Of a stretch of 64,000 bases of DNA, positions 34,668 to 42,066 are shown piece by piece. The stretch is from Actinoallomurus bryophytorum (GTDB lineage: Bacteria; Actinomycetota; Actinomycetes; Streptosporangiales; Streptosporangiaceae), in contig NZ_VFOZ01000001.1 of the NCBI RefSeq assembly GCF_006716425.1, positions 806,001 through 870,000 on the forward strand. The letters are read 5' to 3'. The position numbers and the translations under genes are program-made. The notes under the pieces are model-generated. The model was not told the DNA's origin, did not search any database, and saw nothing but the letters and a program-made list of their open reading frames with translations. Every line of letters begins with the position of its first letter. Position 1 is the stretch's first letter.

Positions 34668-35547
34668 CGACCCGGCCGGCTTCGTCCTCGGAATCGACTT
34701 CGGGGGGACGAAGATCGCCCTCGCGACCGCCACGACGGCCGGTGAGCGACTGCGTGCCACCCGCATCGAGACGCGCGCCGCCGACGGCGCGGAGGAGGTC
34801 ATGCGGCGGACCGTGGCCGCCGCGCACCGGCTGGCCGGCACGGCCCCCGGCCGTCTCCTGGCCGCGGGCGTCTCGACGTTCGGCGTCGTACGGGACGGCC
34901 GCGTGCACCTCGCGCCCAACGTGCCCGGATGGGAGGACCTGCCCCTGCCCGCGCTGCTCCGCGACGGTCTCGGCGTGTCCGCGCTGAACGTCGACAACGA
35001 CGTCAACGCGGCCGCCACCGCCGAGCTCGACTGGGGCGCCCTCGCGAGTACGGACGTCGGCCTCTACATCAACCTTGGCACCGGCACCGGCGCCGCCCTC
35101 ATCGTCGGCGGCCGTGTCATCCCCGGCGTGCACGGCGCCGCGGGCGAGATCGGCTACCTGCTCCGTGAGCCGGGCGAGCCCGGGTACGCCCACGGGCACG
35201 CGCCGCTGGAGGAGTACACCTCCGGCAGCGGCCTGGCCGCACGGGGCACCACCCTGCTCCGCCGGTCGGTCACCGCCGTCGACCTGGCGGCGAGCCGGCA
35301 CCAGCCCGCCGTCGCCAGCCTGCTGGACGACGCCGCCGCCACGATCGGGATGACGGTCGCCAACCTGGCGACGTTCCTGGACCCCGAGCGCGTCGTGGTC
35401 GGCGGCGGCATGGCCACCGCGTTCCTGCCCGCCATCGAAGGTGCCATCAGGCGCGCGGTCCCGTTCCCGCCTCCGGTGGTGGCCGCGCGCTTCATCGACG
35501 ACGCTCCGCTCATCGGCGCCATCGCTTTGGCCGTCGAGGCGCTCTGA
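34657..35547 (+). CDS. ROK-family sugar kinase, copy 2
   Basis: A 296-residue paralogue of the kinase at 32258, about 80% alike by eye: LGIDFGGTKIALATATTAGE, DNDVNAAATAELDWG, GTGTGAALIVGGRVIPGVHG. It too has no Cys and lacks the zinc motif (GEPGYAHGHAPLEEYTSGSG). Translational coupling to the APC permease suggests it phosphorylates what that permease imports. The pair duplication implies two related substrates or two import routes for one. Confidence 0.87.
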   Translation: MAPDDPAGFVLGIDFGGTKIALATATTAGERLRATRIETRAADGAEEVMRRTVAAAHRLAGTAPGRLLAAGVSTFGVVRDGRVHLAPNVPGWEDLPLPALLRDGLGVSALNVDNDVNAAATAELDWGALASTDVGLYINLGTGTGAALIVGGRVIPGVHGAAGEIGYLLREPGEPGYAHGHAPLEEYTSGSGLAARGTTLLRRSVTAVDLAASRHQPAVASLLDDAAATIGMTVANLATFLDPERVVVGGGMATAFLPAIEGAIRRAVPFPPPVVAARFIDDAPLIGAIALAVEAL

Positions 35548-35636
35548 CACGCCCGCCGAATCTCACTCCACCCCGCGCCGGGTCTTGACGCGAGAAACAC
35601 CCCTGTGGACGCTGAACGAGGAGGTGGCGGTGATGG

Positions 35637-36035
35637 GTGACGGACAAGGCGGCATCCCATCCGCGGCGGCGAATCGTGCGTGATGACGATGAGACGTTCG
35701 GGGGCGTACTGACACCGTGCGACATGTGCCTCGAGGTCGGTGAGCTGGTCACACTCGACGGCCGGCCGCCGCAGGTGCTGCGTGTGGGCGAGTGCCCGCA
35801 GTGCCACGGGTCGGGGCATGTCCACATCGACTGCGAAGAACACGAGGTGGACGAGATCGTCCGCGGCCTGCCGCCGACCCGCAGGCAGATCGCCGTACGC
35901 CGGATGGTCGCGGGTGCGGGCATGTGCGCCGACTGCTTCGGCGTCGGCGCGGTCGCCCACGTCGAGTGCGACACCGACCGCGCCCCCATCCGGTACGTCG
36001 AGGCGCCGTGCCCGAAGTGCGCGGAGGCCCACTGA
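35637..36035 (+). CDS. Zinc-ribbon protein with DnaJ-like CXXCXGXG repeats
   Basis: A 132-residue protein with four Cys pairs: CDMC, CPQCHGSGHVHIDC, CADCFGVGAVAHVEC and CPKC near the end. Two of them are CXXCXGXG-type, like the zinc-binding centre of DnaJ, but there is no J domain. The middle (DEIVRGLPPTRRQIAVRRMV) is helical. It probably binds two zinc ions; role unknown. GTG at 35637 follows GAGGAGGTGG. Stands alone between the kinase and the GlxA-type regulator. Confidence 0.7.
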   Translation: MTDKAASHPRRRIVRDDDETFGGVLTPCDMCLEVGELVTLDGRPPQVLRVGECPQCHGSGHVHIDCEEHEVDEIVRGLPPTRRQIAVRRMVAGAGMCADCFGVGAVAHVECDTDRAPIRYVEAPCPKCAEAH

Positions 36036-36054
36036 CCTTGTCCGGAACGCCATG

Positions 36055-36075
36055 ATGCGTACACTTTCGGACATG
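36055..36075 (+). promoter_or_regulatory. Promoter box shared with 38331 (leaderless -10 TACACT)
   Basis: ATGCGTACACTTTCGGACAT matches ATGCGCATACTTTCGGACAT at 38331 in 18 of 20 positions. TACACT (36060-36065) ends 7 nt before the ATG at 36073, so it doubles as the -10 of a leaderless gene. Identity past the -10 suggests a regulator site as well. Confidence 0.5.
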
Positions 36076-37014
36076 CGTTCGGTCGCACTCGCCGTCCACG
36101 ACGGGATCACGATCTTCGAGGTCGCCTCGGTCTGCGAGGTGTTCGGGGTGGACCGCGGGCTCGCCGACCCCTGGTACGACTTCACCGTCTGCGGCGCCGG
36201 CACCGTACGGGTCGGCGGGTGGTTCCGGGTGGAGGCGCCCAGCGGCCTCGACGAGCTCGCCTCCGCCGGCACCGTCATCGTGCCGGCCTGCCGTGACGTC
36301 GACGAGGAGCCGCCAGCCGACCTGGTCCAGGCCGTACGCGCGGCCTACGATCGCGGGGCGCGGGTGGTCTCCATCTGCACCGGGGCGTTCGTCCTGGCCG
36401 CGGCCGGGCTGCTCGACGGCCGGCGTGCCACCACGCACTGGATGCATGCCGGCCTTCTCGCGGCACGGTATCCCCGGGTGCGGGTCGATCCCGAGGTGCT
36501 CTACATCGACGAGGGCCAGGTCCTCACCGCGGCGGGCAAGGCCTCCGGGATGGATCTGTGCCTGCACATCGTCCGGCTCGATCACGGCATGGCGGTCGCC
36601 AACGACCTGGCACGCCGCCTCGTCGTGCCTCCGCACCGGCCCGGCGGCCAGGCGCAGTTCATTCCCACCCCGGTGCCGAACGGCCGGGAGCACGCGCTCT
36701 CGGACCTGCTCCCCTGGGCGATCGCCCGGCTGGACCGGCCGCTCACGGTCGAGGACCTGGCGCGCCGGGCGAACATGAGCGCCCGCAACCTGGCCCGGCA
36801 CTTCAACGCCGTGACCGGGACGACCCCGCTGCAGTGGCTGCTGACCCAGCGGATCCACCGGGCACAGGAGCTGCTGGAGACCACCGGCGACAGCGTCGAG
36901 CTGGTCGCCGCGCATACCGGGATGGGGACCGCCGCCACCCTGCGACGGCACTTCAGCCGCGTCATCGGAGTGCCGCCCGACACCTACCGCCGCACGTTCC
37001 GCGACGGATCATGA
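36073..37014 (+). CDS. GlxA-family (DJ-1/PfpI plus AraC) transcriptional regulator
   Basis: A 313-residue protein. Residues 1-190 form a DJ-1/PfpI-like sensor (VALAVHDGITIFEVASVCEV, VVSICTGAFVLAAAGLLDGR with the nucleophile-elbow Cys). Residues 215-313 form an AraC DNA-binding domain with two helix-turn-helices (LTVEDLARRANMSARNLARH, ELVAAHTGMGTAATLRRHFS). ATG at 36073 is chosen for its leaderless -10. Two upstream in-frame ATGs are possible. It overlaps the convergent MFS gene by 6 bp. The motif shared with the region upstream of the next two genes suggests it controls them. Confidence 0.87.
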   Translation: MRSVALAVHDGITIFEVASVCEVFGVDRGLADPWYDFTVCGAGTVRVGGWFRVEAPSGLDELASAGTVIVPACRDVDEEPPADLVQAVRAAYDRGARVVSICTGAFVLAAAGLLDGRRATTHWMHAGLLAARYPRVRVDPEVLYIDEGQVLTAAGKASGMDLCLHIVRLDHGMAVANDLARRLVVPPHRPGGQAQFIPTPVPNGREHALSDLLPWAIARLDRPLTVEDLARRANMSARNLARHFNAVTGTTPLQWLLTQRIHRAQELLETTGDSVELVAAHTGMGTAATLRRHFSRVIGVPPDTYRRTFRDGS

Positions 37015-38286
37015 GGCGGCCCGGCGCTCCGGCAGGTCGTCCGCGAGCCGTGCCTCGCCGGGTTCTCGCGCCTGGGCGGCCGTCCACGCCAGCGTGAGGG
37101 CCGCGAGCGCGGCCACGACGAGCAGGAGGACGCCCGCCGGCACGGCCTGAGTCGCGGCGGCGAGCGGGAGGGAGACGACCAGGCCGAGGTAGGACACCGC
37201 CTGGTAGACCGCGGTCAGCCCGGCCAGGTGGCCGGGCCCCGCCAGGCGCTGCACCTCGATCAGGCCGCACACCTGGCAGCAGCCGTAGCCCGCGCCGAGC
37301 ACCAGCGCGGCCACCACCACGAGCACCGGCTGCACGACCGCCGCGGCCAGGGCGGCGATCAGCGTTCCGGCCACCACGATCGCCATCGACGTCGCGAGAA
37401 GGCGTGGCCTGCCGGGGACGTCGACCCGGCGTGCCAGCGGCTGCACGAAGATGCCGGCGAACGCGGTCAGCAGCGTCACCGCCGCGCTGAACACCACCGT
37501 GTACCCCGCCAGGCGGTCCTTGACCACCCAGGGCAGGTAGGCCATGGCCACCGCCACCGAGCCGAACACCCACGGCGCGAGCGGCACCACGACCCTGCGG
37601 AAGCGGCGGTCGCCGGCCTCGGGGACGCGCAGTTGCCGCAGCAGGCCGTCCTGGACGTCCGGGACACGGGTCTCCGGGGTGCGGAGCACCGCCGGAAGGG
37701 CGACGGCCGCCAGACCCAAGTGAGGCAGGTACGGCAGGACGGTCGGTGCCGGCGCCCACTGGGCCAGGACACCGGCGACCAGCGGCCCGAGCCCGAAACC
37801 GGCACTCATCGCCACGGTGATCCGCCGCGGAGCGTGGCCTCCGCCGCCGGGTGAGCCGGCCGCGGAGAGCTCCTTGATCCAGGCCGCGCCCGAGCTGAAG
37901 GCCGCGCCGCTGGCCACACCGGCGAGCAACCGCCCGGCGAACAGCCCGCCGACCCCTGCCCCACCGGACATCAGCAGGACGGTGGCGGCGGCGGACGCGA
38001 CCAGCGTCGGGGCCATCACCCGGCGGCGGCCGTACCGGTCCGAGAACGGGCCGCCCAGCAGCAGTCCGGGGATCAAGCCGAAGATGTAGAGGCCGAACGT
38101 CGCCTGGGTGACCGTCGCCGACAGATGGAGCCTCGCCTGGTAGAGGAGCAGCAAGGGCGCGAACTGCTGCGCGCCCCACCCGACCGCCGCCACCGCCAGC
38201 CCCGCCGGCCACCACTGCCGCGCCTTGCCCGGTCGCAGCGGGATCGGGCTCGCACCGAGTCGTGCCTGCTTTTCCACACCCGTCAT
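37009..38286 (-). CDS. MFS transporter
   Basis: A 425-residue 12-helix major facilitator: FGLYIFGLIPGLLLGGPFSD followed by the motif-A loop DRYGRRRVMAP, then AGRLLAGVASGAAFSSGAAW. The C-terminal half carries GAGYGCCQVCGLIEVQRLAG. Exporter-like, substrate unknown. It is transcribed towards the GlxA-type regulator and away from the maleylpyruvate-isomerase-like gene, with 97 bp between the divergent starts holding the shared box at 38331. Confidence 0.83.
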   Translation of the reverse strand: MTGVEKQARLGASPIPLRPGKARQWWPAGLAVAAVGWGAQQFAPLLLLYQARLHLSATVTQATFGLYIFGLIPGLLLGGPFSDRYGRRRVMAPTLVASAAATVLLMSGGAGVGGLFAGRLLAGVASGAAFSSGAAWIKELSAAGSPGGGGHAPRRITVAMSAGFGLGPLVAGVLAQWAPAPTVLPYLPHLGLAAVALPAVLRTPETRVPDVQDGLLRQLRVPEAGDRRFRRVVVPLAPWVFGSVAVAMAYLPWVVKDRLAGYTVVFSAAVTLLTAFAGIFVQPLARRVDVPGRPRLLATSMAIVVAGTLIAALAAAVVQPVLVVVAALVLGAGYGCCQVCGLIEVQRLAGPGHLAGLTAVYQAVSYLGLVVSLPLAAATQAVPAGVLLLVVAALAALTLAWTAAQAREPGEARLADDLPERRAAS

Positions 38287-38330
38287 GCTGACGTCGGAGA
38301 TCCTGCCGGGCGAGTGGCGAAAACGACGTC

Positions 38331-38350
38331 ATGCGCATACTTTCGGACAT
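38331..38350. promoter_or_regulatory. Copy of the GlxA-gene promoter box
   Basis: ATGCGCATACTTTCGGACAT, 18/20 identical to 36055-36074, in the divergent MFS / isomerase-like intergenic region. It could be a GlxA-regulator operator or the -10 region (CATACT) for the rightward gene. Confidence 0.45.
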
Positions 38351-38383
38351 CTACCGGCGAAAAACGCGACAACGGAGGACTTC

Positions 38384-39019
38384 GTGAGTGTCAAGGACGC
38401 GTACCTGGCCGCCGCCGGCGAGGCGGTAGACCTACTCGGGCGGCCGGAGATCGCCGCGACGTGGGAACGGCCCAGCGCGCTGGCGGAGATGACGGTCAGC
38501 GGCCTTGCGGGGCACCTGGCCTACCAGATCCTCAGTGTCGGGTCCGCGCTGGACGGGCCCGCGTCAAGACAGGCACCGATTCCGCTGCTGGAACACTACG
38601 CGCGTGCCGAATGGATCGGCACACCGCTGGACGGGGACGTCAACGCCGGCATCCGCGCGAAGGGTGAGGACATCGCGTCCGAGGGGGCGCGGCCGCTGCG
38701 GGAACGCGCGGGCGCCGCACTCGCCGGGCAACGGACCAGGCTCGCGGGGCATCCGGACGATCAGGTGGTGTTCTTGCCGCAGACGGGCTGGGCGCTCAGG
38801 CTCGGCGACTTCCTCACCACGCGGACGCTGGAACTCGTCGTGCACCTGGACGACCTGGCCGTCAGCGTGGGGCTCGCCACGCGAGAGCTCCCGCACGGCG
38901 TCTTCGACCCCGTGCTCATGCTGCTGGCCCGGCTCGCCGTGCGGCGGCACGGCCAGACGGCGGTGCTGCGAGCGTTGACCCGGACGGAGCGGGCGCCCGC
39001 GGCGATCAACGCGATCTGA
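38384..39019 (+). CDS. Maleylpyruvate isomerase N-terminal / DinB-fold protein (mycothiol-type)
   Basis: A 211-residue protein of the actinobacterial family whose four-helix DinB-like domain binds mycothiol in maleylpyruvate isomerase. Features: WERPSALAEMTVSGLAGHLA (with a candidate metal His), DFLTTRTLELVVHLDDLAVS (second and third ligand His/Asp) and a C-terminal helix with MLLARLAVRRHG. Possible roles are thiol-dependent isomerisation or detoxification; no substrate is indicated. GTG at 38384 has GGAGGA 4 nt upstream. Confidence 0.8.
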   Translation: MSVKDAYLAAAGEAVDLLGRPEIAATWERPSALAEMTVSGLAGHLAYQILSVGSALDGPASRQAPIPLLEHYARAEWIGTPLDGDVNAGIRAKGEDIASEGARPLRERAGAALAGQRTRLAGHPDDQVVFLPQTGWALRLGDFLTTRTLELVVHLDDLAVSVGLATRELPHGVFDPVLMLLARLAVRRHGQTAVLRALTRTERAPAAINAI

Positions 39020-39058
39020 CCGGGCCACGGCGGCGCGCGGGCTCATCGGGACGGCACT

Positions 39059-39097
39059 CGGCGCCTGGACGGCACGTGAGAATCCGTCCAAGCGCCG
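39059..39097 (-). terminator. Terminator of the 36-aa peptide gene
   Basis: CGGCGCCTGGACGG pairs with CCGTCCAAGCGCCG (13 of 14) across an 11-nt loop, 11 nt past the stop at 39109. Confidence 0.65.
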
Positions 39098-39108
39098 GGC
39101 GGCGGCTG

Positions 39109-39219
39109 TTACTTGCTGGCGGCGCCACCGTTGTCGCGGCGATCCAAGGCGATCTGGACGGCCCGGGTGGCTTCTTCGGCGGCGTCTTCTGCAGGCTTCG
39201 ACACGTACATCGAGTCCAT
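39109..39219 (-). CDS. 36-residue acidic peptide in its own transcription unit
   Basis: ATG 39219 to TAA 39109 with GGAG 9 nt upstream. The sequence starts MDSMYVSKPAEDAAEEATRA and ends with a basic, Gly/Ala tail (LDRRDNGGAASK); the middle is one amphipathic helix. No signal peptide or membrane segment. It has a TATACA promoter, a nested leader hairpin and a terminator of its own, which is why I call it despite its size. Function unknown. Confidence 0.55.
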   Translation of the reverse strand: MDSMYVSKPAEDAAEEATRAVQIALDRRDNGGAASK

Positions 39220-39279
39220 GGGATTCGTCTCCGTGATGTTGACATCAGGGCGATCGGGACTTGGGACCAGCGGCTGACT

Positions 39280-39325
39280 CCGCGGCGGGTCGCCGGTCTG
39301 CCCGAGGGATCAGACCCCGCCGCGG
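39280..39325 (-). promoter_or_regulatory. Nested leader hairpin before the 36-aa peptide
   Basis: CCGCGGCGGG pairs with CCCGCCGCGG (10 bp). Inside it GTCTG pairs with CAGAC around a 10-nt loop, giving a two-tier stem in the 5' leader. It matches no riboswitch I know. Confidence 0.5.
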
Positions 39326-39335
39326 CTGCTAAGGA

Positions 39336-39365
39336 TGTATACGTAGCGCCGCATATTGATTTCCA
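39336..39365 (-). promoter_or_regulatory. Promoter of the 36-aa peptide unit
   Basis: Minus strand TGGAAA, 18 bp, TATACA. The local sequence is markedly AT-rich against its neighbours. Implies a leader of roughly 110 nt containing the nested hairpin. Confidence 0.4.
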
Positions 39366-39440
39366 CGCTACCTCGGCCCCGACGCCGAAGTCTCGCCTCG
39401 CGGTCAGAAATCCCACCAGGTGAGACGGCAGGCGACCGGC

Positions 39441-41033
39441 TCAGTCCTCCAGATCGACGCGACGTCCCTGTTCAGCGCCGATCTCCGCCGTGATCGCGTC
39501 GGTCAGGTCCGGCCCGAGTGCGGAATCGACGGTCAATGCGATAAGCGCCTTGCCGCCCTTTTTGTGCCGGCCGACCTGCATACCCGCGATGTTGACGCCG
39601 GCGTCGCCCAGCAGCCGGCCCACCATCCCGACGATGCCCGGCCGGTCGATGTAGGTGAAGAACGCCATGTGCGCGGTCGGCGCGATCTCCATCGCGTAGC
39701 CGTTGACCTCGACGAGACGCTCGGCGTGCTTGGGGCCCGTGAGAGTCCCGGACACCGACACGATGCCGCCGTCGGCCATCGTGCCGCGGACGGTGATGAG
39801 GTTGCGCCAGTCGGGGCTGTCCTCGCTCGTGGTCAGCGTCACCTCGACGCCGCGGTCGCGGGACAGCAACGGCGCGTTGACATAGGTCACCGCGTCCTCG
39901 ACGACGTCGGTGAACGCGCCCTTGAGCGCGGCGAGTTCGAGGACCTTCACATCGTGGTGCGCGATCTCGCCGCGCACCTCGACCTCGAGGCGGGCCGGGA
40001 CGCCGCCCGCGAGCGCGGTGAAGACGCGGCCGAGCTTTTCGGCGAGGGGCAGGCCGGGCTTGACCTCCTCGGCGACGACACCGCCGCCGCGCACGTTGAC
40101 CGCGTCGGGCACGAACTCGCCGGACAGCGCCAGGAACACCGAACGGGCGACCTGTGTGCCGGCCTTCTCCTGCGCCTCGTGCGTGCTCGCGCCCAGGTGC
40201 GGGGTGACCACGACGTTGTCGTGGTGGAACAGCGGACTGTCGGTGCAGGGCTCGCTGGTGAAGACGTCGATGCCGGCGCCGGCGACGCGTTTCTCCTTCA
40301 GCGCCAGGTCGAGGGCGTTCTCGTCGATGATGCCCCCGCGCGCGGCGTTGACGAGCCGCACCGAGGGCTTGACCAGGTGCAGCTCACGGTCGCCGATCAG
40401 ACCGAGCGTCTCCTTGTTCTTGGGCAGGTGCACGGTGATGAAGTCGCTCTCGCGCAGCAGCTCGTCCAAGGAGACGAGCCGCACCCCGAGCTGGGCGGCG
40501 CGCGGCGCCTGGACGTACGGGTCGTAGGCGATCACCTTCATGTCGAAGGCGGCGAGCCGCTTGGCGACGAGCACGCCGATGCGGCCGAGGCCGAGCACGC
40601 CGACGGTCTTTTCAGCCAGTTCGACGCCGGTGTACTTCGAGCGCTTCCACTCCCCCTGCTTCAGCGCCGAGTGTCCCTGTGGAACGTTGCGCGCGGTGGC
40701 CAGCAGCAGGGCGACGGCGTGCTCGGCGGCCGTCACGATGTTGGAGGTCGGCGCGTTGACGACCATGACGCCGGCCTTGGTCGCCGCCTCGACGTCGACG
40801 TTGTCGAGGCCGACGCCCGCGCGTGCGACCACCCGCAGCCGCCTGGCCACCGCGAACACGCCGGCGTCGATCCGGGTGGCGCTGCGCACGATGACCGCGT
40901 CCACGTCGGTGACGGCGGCCAGCAGCCCCTCGCGGTCGGCGCCGTCGGTGCGGCGCACCTCGAAGTCGCCCTCGAGCAGGGCGAGACCGGCGGGCGAGAG
41001 CTCCTCGGCGACGAGGACCACAGGCTTGCTCAA
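39441..41033 (-). CDS. serA: D-3-phosphoglycerate dehydrogenase
   Basis: A 530-residue long-form SerA. The N-terminal substrate/NAD domains carry VVARAGVGLDNVDVEAATKA, GVLGLGRIGVLVAKRL (dinucleotide motif) and VTPHLGASTHEAQEKAG (catalytic His). An intervening ASB domain leads to a C-terminal ACT domain (IDRPGIVGMVGRLLGDAGVN) that binds serine for feedback inhibition. First step of serine synthesis. A TTG start at 41033 is chosen because AAGGGAGA lies just upstream and MSKPVVLVAEELSPAG is the usual opening. It sits between the leuB and ilv genes, as in other actinomycetes. Confidence 0.94.
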   Translation of the reverse strand: MSKPVVLVAEELSPAGLALLEGDFEVRRTDGADREGLLAAVTDVDAVIVRSATRIDAGVFAVARRLRVVARAGVGLDNVDVEAATKAGVMVVNAPTSNIVTAAEHAVALLLATARNVPQGHSALKQGEWKRSKYTGVELAEKTVGVLGLGRIGVLVAKRLAAFDMKVIAYDPYVQAPRAAQLGVRLVSLDELLRESDFITVHLPKNKETLGLIGDRELHLVKPSVRLVNAARGGIIDENALDLALKEKRVAGAGIDVFTSEPCTDSPLFHHDNVVVTPHLGASTHEAQEKAGTQVARSVFLALSGEFVPDAVNVRGGGVVAEEVKPGLPLAEKLGRVFTALAGGVPARLEVEVRGEIAHHDVKVLELAALKGAFTDVVEDAVTYVNAPLLSRDRGVEVTLTTSEDSPDWRNLITVRGTMADGGIVSVSGTLTGPKHAERLVEVNGYAMEIAPTAHMAFFTYIDRPGIVGMVGRLLGDAGVNIAGMQVGRHKKGGKALIALTVDSALGPDLTDAITAEIGAEQGRRVDLED

Positions 41034-41197
41034 CGTACGTCTCCCTTGCGTAGGCTGCCCGTACGGGGGCGTGGCGCGAGACACCGTCGAGCCCCCGCCG
41101 CGGCCGAGTCTAGCGACGGACCCGTCGCGTTCCGTGAGTCAAATGAACGCCCGGTGCCCCTCACTCGTAGGTGCCCCGCGCAGTCCCGTCCACGCAC

Positions 41198-41203
41198 TAG
41201 GGT
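41198..41203 (+). promoter_or_regulatory. -10 box of the leaderless SseB-like gene
   Basis: TAGGGT ends 7 nt before ATG 41211. The same hexamer and spacing occur before the SUFU gene at 56646. Confidence 0.55.
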
Positions 41204-41210
41204 CAAGCGC

Positions 41211-41885
41211 ATGGCGAATGGAAACGCGAAGCTGGCCGACGTGCTCGCGCAGCGTGGTGAACCCGAGCAGATCCTGGGCGCGCTGGTCGACGGCGGGGTC
41301 CTCATAGTGTCCAACCCCGACGGCTCCGTGCTCGTCGGACAGCTCGAGGACGAGAGCGTCGTCCTCGCCGCGTTCACCTCCCCCGAGACGTACGGCAACA
41401 AGCAGGACGAGGAGACGTTCCAGCAGGCCGACGCCGCCTTGCTGCTGGAGATCGCGCGCAGCGGTGACGTCGACGCGATCGTCGTCGACCCCGAGGGCGA
41501 CGACGCCGCGCTCATCCCGTTCACCGACATCCAGGGCTACCTGATCGCCCAGGGCATGAGCGTGGACGAGGACGTCGAGGTCGCCTTCCGGCCGAGCGAG
41601 CACGAGCTGGTGCCCAGCCTGCGGGACGGGATCGCCACCCGGCTCCCCGACTACCCGGACGTCGAGCGGGTGTGGATCTCCGACGTACGCATGCCGAGCG
41701 GCGTCGAGGGCATCATGCTGCACGTCATGGTCGCCGAGGGCGCCGACCCGCAGCTGGCCAACGAGCTGCTCCAGGCGACGATGCAGGACCTGCCGACGAG
41801 CGACGTCCCGGTCTTCGCCCACCTCGGCGACGAGGAGACCGAGGGATTCCTCACCGAGATGGATGCCGTCGTCGTACGCCGGTAG
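41211..41885 (+). CDS. SseB-like protein
   Basis: A 224-residue, strongly acidic protein resembling the SseB family (enhanced serine sensitivity). The N-terminal domain has GGVLIVSNPDGSVLVGQLED and VLAAFTSPETYGN; the C-terminal half has VERVWISDVRMPSGVEGIML. Molecular role unknown. It diverges from serA, which fits the serine link of the family name but proves nothing. Leaderless by its -10 position. Confidence 0.75.
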   Translation: MANGNAKLADVLAQRGEPEQILGALVDGGVLIVSNPDGSVLVGQLEDESVVLAAFTSPETYGNKQDEETFQQADAALLLEIARSGDVDAIVVDPEGDDAALIPFTDIQGYLIAQGMSVDEDVEVAFRPSEHELVPSLRDGIATRLPDYPDVERVWISDVRMPSGVEGIMLHVMVAEGADPQLANELLQATMQDLPTSDVPVFAHLGDEETEGFLTEMDAVVVRR

Positions 41886-42066
41886 CGCGCCGCGGTGACG
41901 GTGGATCCACTGACCTTCGCCCCCGCCGCGCCGGGCGAGGAGCGGACCCGTACGGTCGCTGGACGGTCGCGGTGACGCTGCGGTTCGGCGAGCCGGACCG
42001 GCCTTCGTCCCCTCACACGCGCCGACGCGGGCGCGTGGACGCGGTCGCGCCTGGTACCGCGGGGAC

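Noticed and set aside
27597-35547. Horizontal-island interpretation of the sugar block
   Set aside because: No integrase, tRNA end, direct repeats or base-composition change at the edges; only the internal IS605-type relic is mobile.
39420-41200. A plus-strand frame of several hundred codons opposite serA
   Set aside because: Antisense shadow of serA in GC-rich DNA; only the last 225 codons, from ATG 41211, are a real gene (SseB-like).
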